From Verpa conica (taxonomy: Eukaryota > Ascomycota > Pezizomycetes > Pezizales > Morchellaceae), in contig JAUFSD010000012.1 of the NCBI GenBank assembly GCA_033030425.1, positions 434,001 through 498,000 of the forward strand: a stretch of 64,000 bases of DNA, given 5' to 3'. The position numbers and the translations under genes are program-made. Positions 22,829 to 34,260 of this stretch are shown in pieces. Each line of letters begins with the position of its first letter. The first letter of the stretch is position 1. Under the pieces are notes generated by a model, which ran no database searches, was not told where the DNA came from, and saw only the letters and a list, made by a program, of their open reading frames with translations.

Positions 22829-25800
22829 TGTGTGGTTGTCTGTTTAATGTGGGGTGTGGGGGGGGTATCTTTCTCTCTGGGGGGTTATTGATATCTAGAT
22901 GCTGTATGTAGCTGGAAGTACGTAGTTGGTGCGTCAAGTAGGTCAAGGGAAAATTGTATGTAGCGTTGAAGCTATGTAACGGAACGGCGCGGGCCGTCCT
23001 TTGAACTTTGGTTGCTGATTGCTAGTGTATCTACCTCTGTAAATCCGGCGTGTATCTCTTTTTCTTTGCTTTCTTTATCACCAGGATGAACCAGCCCAAA
23101 TGCGAACGGCTGAAGAAGAAGAGATGATTCGATTGCAGCTTACACACTCGATTCGCCTGCTCTGAGGTGAGGCTGACCGAGGCTGACCGAGGCTGAGGGT
23201 TTGGTGGGCGGAGATAGAGGTTCAATCAACAACAATCGGAAGGACAGACTGCAGTTGGATGGAAGCGGTTGTCGCGACGACCGGGCACTCAGAACGCGGT
23301 TAGAACTGGCTGACGTCTTTCACGACGGGCTTTGTTGAGACGACAGCGACAGCGACCGCAGGGTGAGTGTATGTAGTTACCCGGAGTTTCTTTACTTAGA
23401 AGCAGCGCCTATCATGGGTAAGGGTAGAGTACATGGATGGGATGGGTATTTGCGACATAATCCATAGCCGCTAAACTGATTGTTCCCCGCAATTTGGATT
23501 GAGGAGAAGGGGAAAGGGCAAAAGTGAGGAGATGTACGTCACTCTCACCAATAAGTACTGCATTTTATTGTTCTATTCAGTATCTAGGTCTGCAGCAATG
23601 CTGGTCTATCTAGATATGAACTGCTGTGCCTGTGCTGTGATGTGCTGTGATGTGCGTCGTTGTTTTTCTCCCCTGCGGTCTTGTCTCGTTACCAGGTCCC
23701 GGAATTGCTTCGTGAGCGAGATTCTGGACCCATGATGATAGATAAACCCCACACACTCTAAACAGGACAGCACCTGTGACACGCACTTGTTTTTGAACCC
23801 CCGACGTGTCATGGAAGGATAATTGCCTTCTCCCGGAAAATCACCCACGGACCCTAAACCATAATTATCGTTCTAAGGAACAAAACCAAAGATGGCCTTT
23901 TTTTGCCCGATCTCGATAAAAATCTCAAGGTCTCTAGGTACCTTCGTGCTAACTCTAAAGGAGAAGGAGGAGGAGATGAGTGATTATCCACGCAGACCGG
24001 TAACCGGAATTGCTAGGTGTGAGTCTTTTATATCATTCGCCGGGTGTTGATGACCCCGGTCCCTGGGGAGGAGGCATGTAGATAAGGATCATGCGGTGTC
24101 ACTCGCACAAGAACACTGATCCCGTACTGGAATGGGTGGGAAAAGTCGCGGTACAACGACCCGAATGGTGAAAGGAATAGATATTACCGTGAAAACTAAA
24201 GTACATAATCCACGTTGTAAGTATCCTGAGTTACCAGCTCTTAAGCCAAAAGAAAGAATATATTGCTTATTCACCACGTTTCCACCTAGATTAATAGAGT
24301 ACCGATTACTCCCGTATTGAATTTGCACCCGTAGCAACGGTTCCTGTAAACGCCCTCTCGCGATTGCGCGCCGAATGTACCGCTACAAGCGCATATACAT
24401 AACCTCCGAAGTAGGTGTAAAAAGTGAAACCTAGATCATTTCCACCCTTATCAGCCATCACCAATTCTCACTCAGCTCAATCACAGTCACCAATCAGCCC
24501 ACCCTTCCCCTCCTTCCTCTCCCCTAGCCCCCATCCAGAACCAGCCTAGATAGAGTACAGTAAATACACACCGACCAGCTCTCGAAACCAGGTTGACCTT
24601 TTTTCTGGTAAAGCCACGCACGCCATTCACGCAGCCACGGGGTACTGATCCTGTAAAACTCACAGAGCCGCATGGGGAGGGTACTGCTGTAACACGAGGC
24701 GTACCAAGCGAAACAGATGATCCTTTCTAGAACTCACCACAGATCTCTCCGCTTCAAAAATGTAAGCTTAAGCCGAAACTACCCCCTGTGCCCGGGCCAG
24801 ATAGTCGTGGTTCGAGAGCATGATCGCAGAAGCATAGGCCTTTCCCATCTTCAATTCCAGGAACAATTGGCCTCTGGCCCAAGGTGTTCCTGTACATGGC
24901 GCCTTGTTTTGCTGTCCCCGTAGAAACCCCCGTCCTCCTAAAGTAGGCCGAGCGCTTTGCACTCAGGATACATATTTGCACGTCTTTTTCCCCACACGCA
25001 CATCACCGCACTTCCCCGCGGTGGCGGCCTTTCTCGCCTTCATCCAATGCGGAGAGAACAACAAACAAAACGAAACAACACACCCTTCACCGCAACAACC
25101 TCATCCAAGGGGGGGGGGGGGAGGGGGAAAAAAAGAAAAAGAGAGAGCAACCATCGGCTAGCCGTGAGAGACTACTCTACAGCCAGAATGTCGGGATCAG
25201 CCCAGGCCCGTTTTCTATCAACCCCCTCCGAGTACCCACCCCCCCTTTCAGCGCGCGGCCACTTGGATTCTCTCCTGCAACTAGATAATTCGACCTGTCA
25301 AAAAAGCAACTCCCCCACGACCCAGGCCGTGAAATAGGAAAAAAGGAAAAAAAAGGGAGGAAAAAAAGGTGGAGCCTCCGGTAGCGAAAAATCCATTCGG
25401 ATGCCTGCAGGTTAAAAAGTAATTCTTTTTACGTACAGCTGGCCCAAACATATTTTCCCAAACATAGTTTGCATACACACACACCACACTACCTACCGGG
25501 GAAGGAAGACGGTCCCGGACTGAACAAAGAGGAGAAGTATGGGTGGCTCTAAAAGGGAAACCTGAAGCAAAAAGCTTTTCTATGCTGCTGTAGTTTTTTC
25601 TTTCTTTCTTATGCAGGCGGAAAAAGCAAGTAAAAGCAAGAACCGAACCTGCAGTGCGAGAAAGAGGCCAATGAACGCCAAGAGGGGAAGGCCCATGAAG
25701 TGACAAAAAGGAAGGAAAGAAAGAAAAAAAACTCGACAGCATACCAACCCAAAGAAGCATTTAGTGCACCGGGGTCATGAACCTTCTATATATATAGACC

Positions 25801-26504
25801 ATATGCCGTCCACTTTAAAACGACGTCCGTCCTACGACCCAGTGTACGCACTCACTCGCCACAAGATACGCCATAGGAAATCACCTGCCTTAAGGCACAA
25901 GTTCTGATTGGGACTGTCTTCTATCCTGTTTACATTCCTTCAACTTTCACTCTAGATTACAATGACACAAATTCAAGACTTTGGTATAGCTATGTTTTTT
26001 ATCGTCGCGGGTTCTCCATTCATTAACTAGGTTATATAAAGCTCTGTGAATATCCCGAACAGAAACAGATAGCGGGAACCAGATCAATAACCGCCAGTGA
26101 GAGCAAGGAAAAAAAGAAAAAGAAAAGAAACACCCGGGAAAAAAAATACCATGAAGAAATGATAATCAAACAGATGCGGGAGAGAAAAAGGCATGACACA
26201 TACAGACGAAAATGGGCTAGGGTTGAGGATGGGAGGGGATTGTGTGGGTAAGGCAATAAAGATGAAAATGAAGTGCCCATATAACCACCGCTAGGGACGT
26301 GGGGAACATGATATTCGGAAATAAGGGTACATTCAGCATCGCGTATGGGTTGATTCGGTTGATCTTTGGGGTCGTAGTTTAGAGAGAGGGGTGAGGAATA
26401 ATTCTTGATAAGATATGCAAAGCTGTAGATGAATGCTTGCAGCAGCGTAGATCATAAGGTTGAAGTGAACAGGTCACAACATCGAGAGTTAATCGTTTTT
26501 TCGA
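22829..26504. other. 3.7-kb region without a supported gene
   Basis: This is the largest gene-poor block in the window. The left 600 bases should hold the promoter of the gene starting at 22828. They contain a GAGGCTGACC tandem (about 23169-23197). A 41-nt pure purine run with 13 consecutive G lies at 25107-25147. Open frames such as 25281-25760 (-) are purine/pyrimidine-skewed and low complexity. The right end (26000-26504) is probably CK2 alpha 3' UTR. A non-coding RNA gene or long UTR could be present. Confidence 0.4.
25107..25147 (+). repeat. homopurine tract with G13 run
   Basis: The plus strand reads only A and G for 41 nt, including 13 consecutive G at 25109-25121 followed by A/G-rich sequence. 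Such tracts can form triplex or quadruplex-like structures and are prone to sequencing length errors. No function is implied. Confidence 0.7.
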
Positions 26505-28040
26505 TTACGAGTGGGAGGCTACAGCGTGGTTCTGTTGCTGGGCGGCCCTTCGAACGGGCTCGAAGTAGGGATGAGCCATGGCTTCTTTGGCAGTCAATCG
26601 CTCCTGCAAAATAGTTTTTATTTAGCGCACTGCTCAACACCTTAGATGAAAGTAGAACTACACCACATACCTGATGATCATATCTCAAAAGCTTGTCCAA
26701 GAAGTCCAACGCATCAGTAGTAACGAACCGCTGATTCTCCGCGTTGACAAACTGGTGCCAGTTCTTTTTTGGGAAACGTCCAAGAATATCATCGTACTGG
26801 GCGTCAAGCTCGATATCGTACTTATCAAGGTAATCGAACAGCTCCTCAGTTCCTAGAACCTTGGCGATTTTGACGAGCTGATCTGAGTTGGAGTTTCCGT
26901 GGAAAAATGGCTCTTTACGGAAAATCATTGACGCAAACATAGCACCGAGTGACCAGAGGTCAAGCGAGTAATCATACTCCTGGTAGTCGACAAGTAGCTC
27001 TGGTCCTTTGAAGTAGCGAGACGCAACACGGACGTTGTATTCAGTTCCGGCATGGTAAAATTCAGCTAGACCCCAATCGATCAACCGTAACTATACGAAA
27101 GTTAGTCCGATTCAAGTCTCATGACCACTAGGATACAGGATCGATGAAGCTCACCTTTCGCTTCTCGTGATCGATCATGACGTTATGTGGCTTGACGTCT
27201 CTATGCATAATACCCTTGCTGTGACAAAAATCCAGCGCCTGCCAATCCCCAGTCAGAAACTGAGACCTTTGTTAAATACACTCTTCTGGGTCAACACAAA
27301 CCTTCAGCAACTCGAAAATGTAGTATCGCACGTCATAATCCTGAAATTTGGGGTATAAACTGCGGAAGTCGGTGTTGTTGACGTACTCAAATATTAAAGA
27401 CGGGGTTTTGCTCTATATATTGATCTTAAGGTTAGAAATCTCTACTAAAAACTAGGCCTGGGTCGTAAAAAAAAAAACGCACCTGAGGATCTCGGACAAC
27501 GTCTAGCAACGCAACGATATTTGGGCCGCCTGAAAGATTTTGTAAGATCTTAATCTCCCGCTTAATCTTCTTCTTCTTGACCGGTTTCAGAACTTTGATA
27601 ACACATTTCTGATAGTTTGTGATGTTTATTCCTTCGAAAACTTCCGAATATTTGCCACGCCCTATCCAGGATGAATCAGAAAAAAGTTCCTCCAAGGTAT
27701 GACTGACGCAGATGGAGCAAGAACGTGTTTTATATTCGGTGATAACGAACCTATTTTGCGTACGACCTCATAGTTCTCGAGAACGCCCCACTGGATATTT
27801 ACTGAGTCGTAGTCCCAGTATGACCTGGGCATATGTTGGTTGACCTATATCGCGCCAAAAGTTCCTCATTAGCATATTTTCAGGTGGGGAAGGGAGGAGA
27901 TTTTCCCCGCAGCCCCTAAAGAAACATAACGGGCACCGACCCATCCAAAACTTTTGAGTTGGTAAAAATCAAGAGGATTGAAGGATCGATGTGAGGGGTG
28001 AGAAAATAAGGGAAAGTACATCGGCATACACACGAGCCAT
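26505..28040 (-). CDS. CKA1: casein kinase 2 catalytic subunit alpha
   Basis: Catalytic subunit of the constitutively active, acidophilic kinase CK2, found in nucleus and cytoplasm. Seven exons (28040-28020, 27844-27751, 27661-27483, 27412-27302, 27238-27155, 27090-26671, 26603-26505) close in phase to 335 aa, the normal length. Family hallmarks are present: the start MARVYAD followed by [11 protein letters not shown], the glycine loop [32 protein letters not shown] with the CK2 basic cluster, HRDVKPHN, the CK2-specific DWG in place of DFG, and [28 protein letters not shown]. The last exon encodes [17 protein letters not shown]. The first exon is only 21 nt and is separated from exon 2 by a 175-nt intron. 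The gene is divergent from RPP1 with about 2.5 kb between starts. Confidence 0.97.
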
Positions 28041-30515
28041 TGTTCTAGTCTCGGTGTGTTTCGGGTGAGGGACGTTAGGAATGACGGGGGCGAAGGCCAG
28101 GAGGAGGAAGAGGAGGAGAGTAAAGTCCTTTGAGAGAATGATGGTAGTGTTTGTTGTGATGGTGATGGGAAGATAGTTGGGAAGAGTGAGCAAGAGGGAG
28201 AGTGTTAAGTAAGATAGAAATGTGAAGACGGTAGATAGAGATAGACGTATGTACGTATGCAAGTGGTTGTGCTGACAAGGCTGCTGCCGGTCGATGGCTG
28301 CTTGCTGCTGCTCCTGCTGTGGTGCTACTCTGCTGGTGATTTTACGGTGCTGCAGTGCAGTGTGCAGGGTGCTCTCACTCTCACTCTCAGGCTCTTGTAT
28401 GAGTGCTTGAGTGAGTGCTGCTATTGACTTGGTCAAGAGAGGGGAGGGGGGTGAGTGGGGTGGGGGTGAGGAGGGGAGCCCCCGTGGTTGGTCGCGGGCA
28501 AGGAACGCGATGTAGTAGTTGGTCCACCCAACGGACACACAGAGTCACAGATAGACCAGCCGGCAGCCAGGCGTGGGAGATGGGAGTGGGAGGCGCAAGA
28601 CGGTGGGCAGACCAGGTGGGGTGGCAGTTGGCTGGAACAACAGCGAGCCGGATTAGATGCTCTCTTCCTGCTCGCTTTTCTCTACTCCTTTCTTCACTGC
28701 GCTTCGTGCGGTTCGTTTGCAAACAATACACGACACGTTCCTAATTCCCGCTATCGCTCTTGTTTTCTCCGCCGCCTTTGTTACTCGTTCCGGAATAATC
28801 AAAGGCTTGATATAGGCAGGGCAGTGAGGGACAGAATGGAGGGATAAAGGCGTATTCCGTCAGTAACAGGCCATATCGCAAGTGATGCTCGGAATCGTGG
28901 GCTGTGATTTCTGCCCGGGAGATAATCTCCTAACAATCCCGTTGTCCTGTCTCGCCCTCGTCCTCCGAAACGCTCGCATCTGCGGGCTGCCGCTGGACAG
29001 CGATAAACACTTTTCGAGCTTCCTCAGTCACGCCAATAGCTTCGCTGCCGATGTCCGTGCGCGGCCCTGTGGTCAAGACTCGCCCGCATTTTGGGCCGGA
29101 CCCGCGGGGAAGGCACGGCATCATACATAGCCCTTGCAATTGACGCAAGAACAACGAGATTTTTGGTCCAATTTTCAAGTTCAAGGAGCCTCACGCCGAT
29201 ATATCAGCCTGTCGAGCGGCAGCCGGGAAGTGTTACTTGGGACGGTTTTTTGACTATCGCTGTTGACTGCTCAGCATTACCATTCTACCTTTGTTGATCT
29301 AGCCACGACACATGAAATACGAAATTCGAAGTCATAATAGATTCAATTCCCATGGCTCCTTGGGCTGATCTCCCCCCCAGAATACCATCCCTCCAATTTC
29401 TTTGTCATGTTTTTTCCAGTCCTATCTCGAATTCACATGCTTTCAAGTTGTGACTGCGATAGTAGAAATATGCCGCAGTGGATAGGTTTGACTCATTAAA
29501 TCCTCCTACGCCAATAGGGTTCTTTCAGACTAGAATCCATTGACTTTTGGCACTCTAATGTAAAAAGTCCACCCGACCCGAGTTTATAATAAGGAAATTT
29601 GGTAATGATTTATTTAACGTGTATTCTAGAAAAACAGGATATATAGATCTTATGACGCCCCTTTCCATATTGTTTTATTTTGTAAGCCTAGAGAATCAGA
29701 AAGAAGATTCCATACTACTCACACCAAATCTCCGCATATCCCTATAGTGCCCCTCAAATATATTTGTTTTAGGAAACCGCCGATAGGTGAAGACACAAAC
29801 TTAGACTGGTCAATTGATCTTGGCCCGCGGTTACTGTTGGAGGGGGTTCGCAACCACCAGTGTAGAACGTGGGAACCTGTTAAGGCTGTCTTCCGTTTTG
29901 GCGCTCCTGCATGCTTCAAACCATCTGTAGGTCCCTCTAGTTGCCCTGGTTACCCAAGGACTGGTTTTGAAGGTGCCCCCCGGGTATGTACGCATTTTTC
30001 TGAATCAAAAGGAACCACTTATTCACTATCCGGGGTTCCTTTCGAAAAAAATCAATGGGTACTGAAACGATAGGCTGTTCCAACAAAGAACAATCAAAGA
30101 AAAGCCTCGCCAATCTATATTCATTGCCGAAACCGAAACTGCGATAGTGTTAGGGTATTTGTAGTATTGCATGAGAGAGTTGAGGCACTTGTTCAAATAC
30201 TAAGCTGGCTCGTTTGCGAATTGTTGCGCCGAACAACGACCCGATTGACTAGAGGAGCCGAACATGCCTTTACGAGGCTGATTAGTAGTATCGTATGTCC
30301 TGTGAAAATCTAAGAGGAGAAGATGCAGAAGTTGGGGTGAGAAAACCTGGAAGTGAGTGGGGGAGCTTACCGATAAGCTTTCTTGGCAACCGCCAGAAAA
30401 CCTCAGAGTCTACGAGACCAAAATGCACAAGGACGGCCATACCATCAATCGCAATCCCCAGACCTCCCCATACTACCTCCGAAGTCATAAATATACCTGA
30501 CCCCAACTCGTTGGT
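28041..30515. other. divergent intergenic region between CKA1 and RPP1
   Basis: Both flanking genes start here and point outward. The left part (28041-28730) has purine-rich stretches on the plus strand, consistent with a pyrimidine-rich CKA1 5' leader. Open frames at 28882-29130 and 29747-30073 (+) show no recognisable product. A minus-strand frame at 30282-30506 begins 10 bp from the RPP1 start and is not called. No repeats stand out. Confidence 0.4.
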
Positions 30516-31618
30516 ATGTTTTACGACCTTAACATTCCCTGGGCACCAACGTCACCAGACCTGCCACGAACGATAGCTTTTCTGGATGAGTGCAAGTCTC
30601 TCCTAAACTTTATGACCATCAAGGTAACTTACACCACTTTACATACTGACAGATGGTTAAAGTAGGATATAATGTCATAGCCCTCAATCACACAATCTCT
30701 GGGAAACTTACTGCAAACCATGTACATATCCCATCTAGAGTAGCAAAATATAACCAGTCTGCTAACCTGCGCATTCCAGACAAATCCCATTTCACCTGAC
30801 CCTTTCCCACAACACCCGAAACTGAAGGTCCTACGCCGCGTAACCGTTATACTAGACGATCCAGCACAGTGCCATCATCTTACATCTCTAACAAACCGTT
30901 ACGACCTCGTTGCGCTACGTCCTACGACTGAAAAGTTGCTGTTGCAAGCCTGTTCTTCACTCGAATGTGATCTCATATCTATCGACCTGTCTCAAAGGCT
31001 CTCGTATAACTTTAAGCACAAAATTGTTGGTACTGCACTTCAACGCGGGATATTCTTAGAGATTAGTTACTCGGCAAGCATACATGATGTCGCTGCTCGA
31101 CGGAATCTGATGCAGAATGCTGCAGCTCTTGTACGGGCGACTAGAGGAAGGGGTATCATCATAAGTAGTGAGTCCAAGAAAGCTGTGGGAGTTAGAGCAC
31201 CTTTTGATGTCATCAATTTGGCAACTCTGTGGGGGCTGAGTCAGGAGAAGGGGAGGGAGGCAATTGGAGGTCTTAGCAGAACTGTAGTGGTAATTGTCCT
31301 TCTGTTCACCCTATATCCGATTTGTCTCTTTGAGGTTTTAATTAACAAAGTGGATAGATACAAGCTGAGATGAAGAGGCGGTCATTTAAAGGGGTTATAG
31401 ATATTATTGATAATGGGGCACCCCCTAAAACCGAAAAAAACCAAGGAAATAAGAGGAAAGCAGATGATGAGGACACCGACAATAAAGGAAAGGCTAAAGC
31501 AGCCAAAGAACAGCAGAAAAACGTACAGAAACAAAATGAAGGTCAAGGAGGACAGCAGCTTTCAAAAAAAGCGAGAAAGGCTGCAGCTCGTGCTGCCGCT
31601 GCTGCCGGGCCCTCCTAA
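30516..31618 (+). CDS. RPP1: RNase P/MRP protein subunit RPP1 (p30 family)
   Basis: Essential protein subunit shared by RNase P (tRNA 5' processing) and RNase MRP (pre-rRNA processing), with a PHP-like TIM-barrel fold. Four exons (30516-30591, 30663-30721, 30780-31289, 31358-31618) close in phase to 301 aa. Diagnostic segments: the start MFYDLNIPWAPTSPDLPRTI, GYNVIALNHTISGKL, CDLISIDLSQRLSYNFKHK, FLEISYSASIHDVAARRN, RGRGIIISSESKKAVGVRAP and DVINLATLWGLSQEKGREAI. The C-terminus is a Lys/Glu/Ala-rich basic tail, common in fungal members. Intron 1 (30592-30662) uses a GC donor, GCAAGT. This is the only choice that rebuilds the expected FLDELGYN junction. The other introns are GT-AG. Confidence 0.95.
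30592..30662 (+). other. probable GC-AG intron in RPP1
   Basis: The donor GCAAGT matches the extended GC-donor consensus, and the acceptor is TTAAAG, with CTGAC as a likely branch site. Splicing gives Asp-Glu-Leu-Gly-Tyr-Asn across the junction, as in relatives. The only in-phase GT alternative (GTAACT at about 30624) would leave a 29-nt intron, which is implausibly short. Confidence 0.8.
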
Positions 31619-32423
31619 TGGTCAAAAGTTTCCGATATCATTTCTTATGGCGTATTCTGATTTCTGATTTCTGATTTATTTCCTATAACATTCTGAATAT
31701 ATACATCTATCTTGAACGTGCATTGGATCTGGGATGTGCTTGGGTCTAGAGTAGATGACTACATGTATGTACTATACATGTAGGCATTGGCTGACGCCCC
31801 ATCAAGGCTTGCCGGTCACCTAATTCTCTCAATGGCACCACCAAGTTCCAGCCGCATCTACTGCGACCCTGACCTCCGTACCTGACGCTTGTGTCCACAG
31901 TGCCTTGGCAACGGGCACCGTGTTTCCCGGAATGTGACATCATGACACAACAGTAACCTTGGTTCTCTTTGTTTTTAGAGGGGTATTTGGCATTCACACA
32001 TGCAGTACCCTAGCAAGCGGGACAGATCACCATTGTGACAGGCTTAAGTTCTCTCGCTTAATAGCTTAGTATGGCAATCATAATTTGAGCCGCAACGACT
32101 CACGATGCCCAACTGCAGGTGCACTATACTGTGTGATTGTTGATGACCTCGACCCACAACGCTGGGGAAAATTGCTTATTTCTGACCCTCCTCATTCATC
32201 TGCTGTCCTCTTGTTCCCAACCCCCTTACTTCCCCCTCCCATCCTTTGGTCGTTGTCCGTCTTATCTCCTCCCTGCTCTTCTTTCACTTCTCCTCACTTG
32301 CATCTTATATCGCACGGCAGTCTCCCCAGATCCTGTTTACTTGCTGCTACTACTTCTTTTTCCCTTCTTTGACCCCACTTATTCTATATCTCCGGCCCTC
32401 CGTGTGCATACTAGATAGCCGAA
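31619..32423. promoter_or_regulatory. taspase gene upstream region with pyrimidine-rich tract
   Basis: Region between the RPP1 stop and the taspase start, both on the plus strand. Two TACATGTA palindromes lie close together at 31760-31767 and 31775-31782. Bases 32170-32400 are strongly C/T-rich, a common feature of fungal core promoters and transcription start regions. No coding sequence is supported. Confidence 0.5.
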
Positions 32424-33962
32424 ATGGATGGTGGATTAGTGACCAGACCTAGCCAGCTAAGTGCTGAGGGTGATTGGTCTGCCATCTTTGTTCATGCTGG
32501 TGCAGGTTTCCATTCGGTCCAAAATGAGCCCAGTCATCTTCAAGCTTGCTCTGCGTTAGTCTTCTTTTTTCTTAGTCAATTAAATTCCAAGTTCTAATCT
32601 CATCATATATCCATTCAGTGCTTGCAGAGCTGCCATGGTTTTCCTGCGTAATGGTGGATCTGCTGTTGATGGTGTTGAGATGGCCCTAAAAAGCCTGGAG
32701 GATAACGAGATCACCAATTCCGGCTACGGGAGCAATCTATCTTTGGATGGGACGGTAGAATGTGATGCTTCTATCATGGAAGATACTGGGAGGTCTGGTG
32801 CTGTAGGAGCCGTAGATTGTAAGTTTATACTTCCTTTCCGCTCATACGCATATTTAGATCCAGTCCACTTAATGATTACCTACCACCCCAGGTTTCAAAA
32901 ACCCTTCGGCCCTCGCCCGACTTGTTCTCGACAACACTCGCCGGCCCATGTCACTAAAGCGTGTACCGCCTGTCCTGCTGGTCGGACCAGGTGCGCAGAC
33001 TTATGCAAAGGAACACCGATTCCCGCTGGTTGACAATGGGGCACTTATCAGCCGAAATGCCTACTCCCGCTGGGTAAAGTGGAGACGTGAACTTGATGCC
33101 TTTGGTGCTCGCCAGAAAGAACACAAGAAGGCACCACGTTCTCGAGTTACCGGGGTCACATTGACGGCAGCAGCGCTATCATCTAAATCGGAATTGGACA
33201 CCGAAATTGAAAAATCAGGCCAGCGCGATGCAACTGAAGATGTGGTCACTGATACGGTAGGTGCTATCTGTGTTGACCGTTGGGGTAGGGTCGCAGCGGG
33301 AAGTAGTTCTGGTGGTATCGGGATGAAGCATCGTGGCAGAGTTGGCCCAGCAGCATTGATTGGTATTGGAACCTGGATAAGAGTAGAGGATGGGACAGCT
33401 GTCGCAGCGACATGTTCTGGTATGTCTTCGGCTCTAAATCTGGATTCAATTTTTAATACCTTATCTTTGTGTGCAGGAACTGGAGAGCAAATGGCACATA
33501 CATTGATTGCATCAAAAGCGGTTGACCGCATGTTTCATAGCGAGGACGAATCGCAAGGCCTGAGAACAAGTATTGAAAAAGATTTTATGGGTCAGCATCC
33601 ACGGATCAATTGTCTACCCGAGTCTTTAACCTAATTTTTCATTTCAATAGGTTCAACAATCGTCCAAGAGTCAAATATGTCCTCGGCCGTAGGCATCATG
33701 GCTATCAAGTTTGACAAACGTACACCAAAGCGAATATATTTCACATACGGGCATACCACTGATAGCATGGTAATTACACCTATACCCTACTGAAGAAGAA
33801 TTCAAACTCGAAAGCTCAGACGAGTATCATGTTATACTAATCTTTGATATCTAGGCTATGGCTCATATGACATCTACTATGATTGAGCCAGAAACTGTCA
33901 TGTCCCGTAACGGGCGAAACCCCAAAACTTGTCTTGGTGGAAAACTCGTTAAGCTCCCTTAG
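32424..33962 (+). CDS. taspase-like threonine aspartase (asparaginase-2 family Ntn hydrolase)
   Basis: Six exons (32424-32554, 32619-32818, 32892-33419, 33477-33590, 33651-33769, 33855-33962) close in phase to 399 aa. Family members are made as a proenzyme that self-cleaves before a threonine to expose the N-terminal nucleophile. Here the motif is Asp-Thr-Val-Gly-Ala at about 231-235, so Thr232 is the predicted nucleophile, nearly at the position of Thr234 in human taspase 1. Other family blocks: [10 protein letters not shown] at the N-terminus, [54 protein letters not shown] after the nucleophile and ATCSGTGEQM. A charged insert of roughly 60 aa precedes the cleavage site, as in taspases. 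Fungal members are poorly characterised; targets are unknown. The stop lies 298 bp from the convergent TFB4 stop. Confidence 0.9.
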
Positions 33963-34260
33963 GGTTGAGTAGTCCCGAAAAAGGACAAAATGGCACTAAT
34001 AGTCCATTTATTTTAGACGATGGGTGATACGGAAGGTAGGGGCCCTTCCAATGTTGCGAGAAGAAAGATTCTAAAATACAGGTATTCATCAGAAAAAAAG
34101 AGAGTCAGAGCAACACCATAAGTAGCCTTCCTATAAACATTATTGTCCTACTCCCAATTATCAATCCTTATACACTCTTGTCTAAATCTGTATTAGGAGT
34201 CCTCCTAGGTGCGTTGCACCGATGGTCTTATTATTCCTTATGCAGGAAATGTGTTGTATA

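Noticed and set aside
25281..25760. 159-codon minus-strand frame rich in Phe and Ser
   Set aside because: It is the translation of a pyrimidine-rich strand (the plus strand is a string of A/G runs); no recognisable protein.
29747..30073. 108-codon plus-strand frame between CKA1 and RPP1
   Set aside because: No domain, no conserved motif and no splice sites linking it to other exons.
30282..30506. Minus-strand open frame next to RPP1 with a GTAAGC donor
   Set aside because: It starts 10 bp from the RPP1 start codon, leaving no room for promoters, and its translation matches nothing I know.
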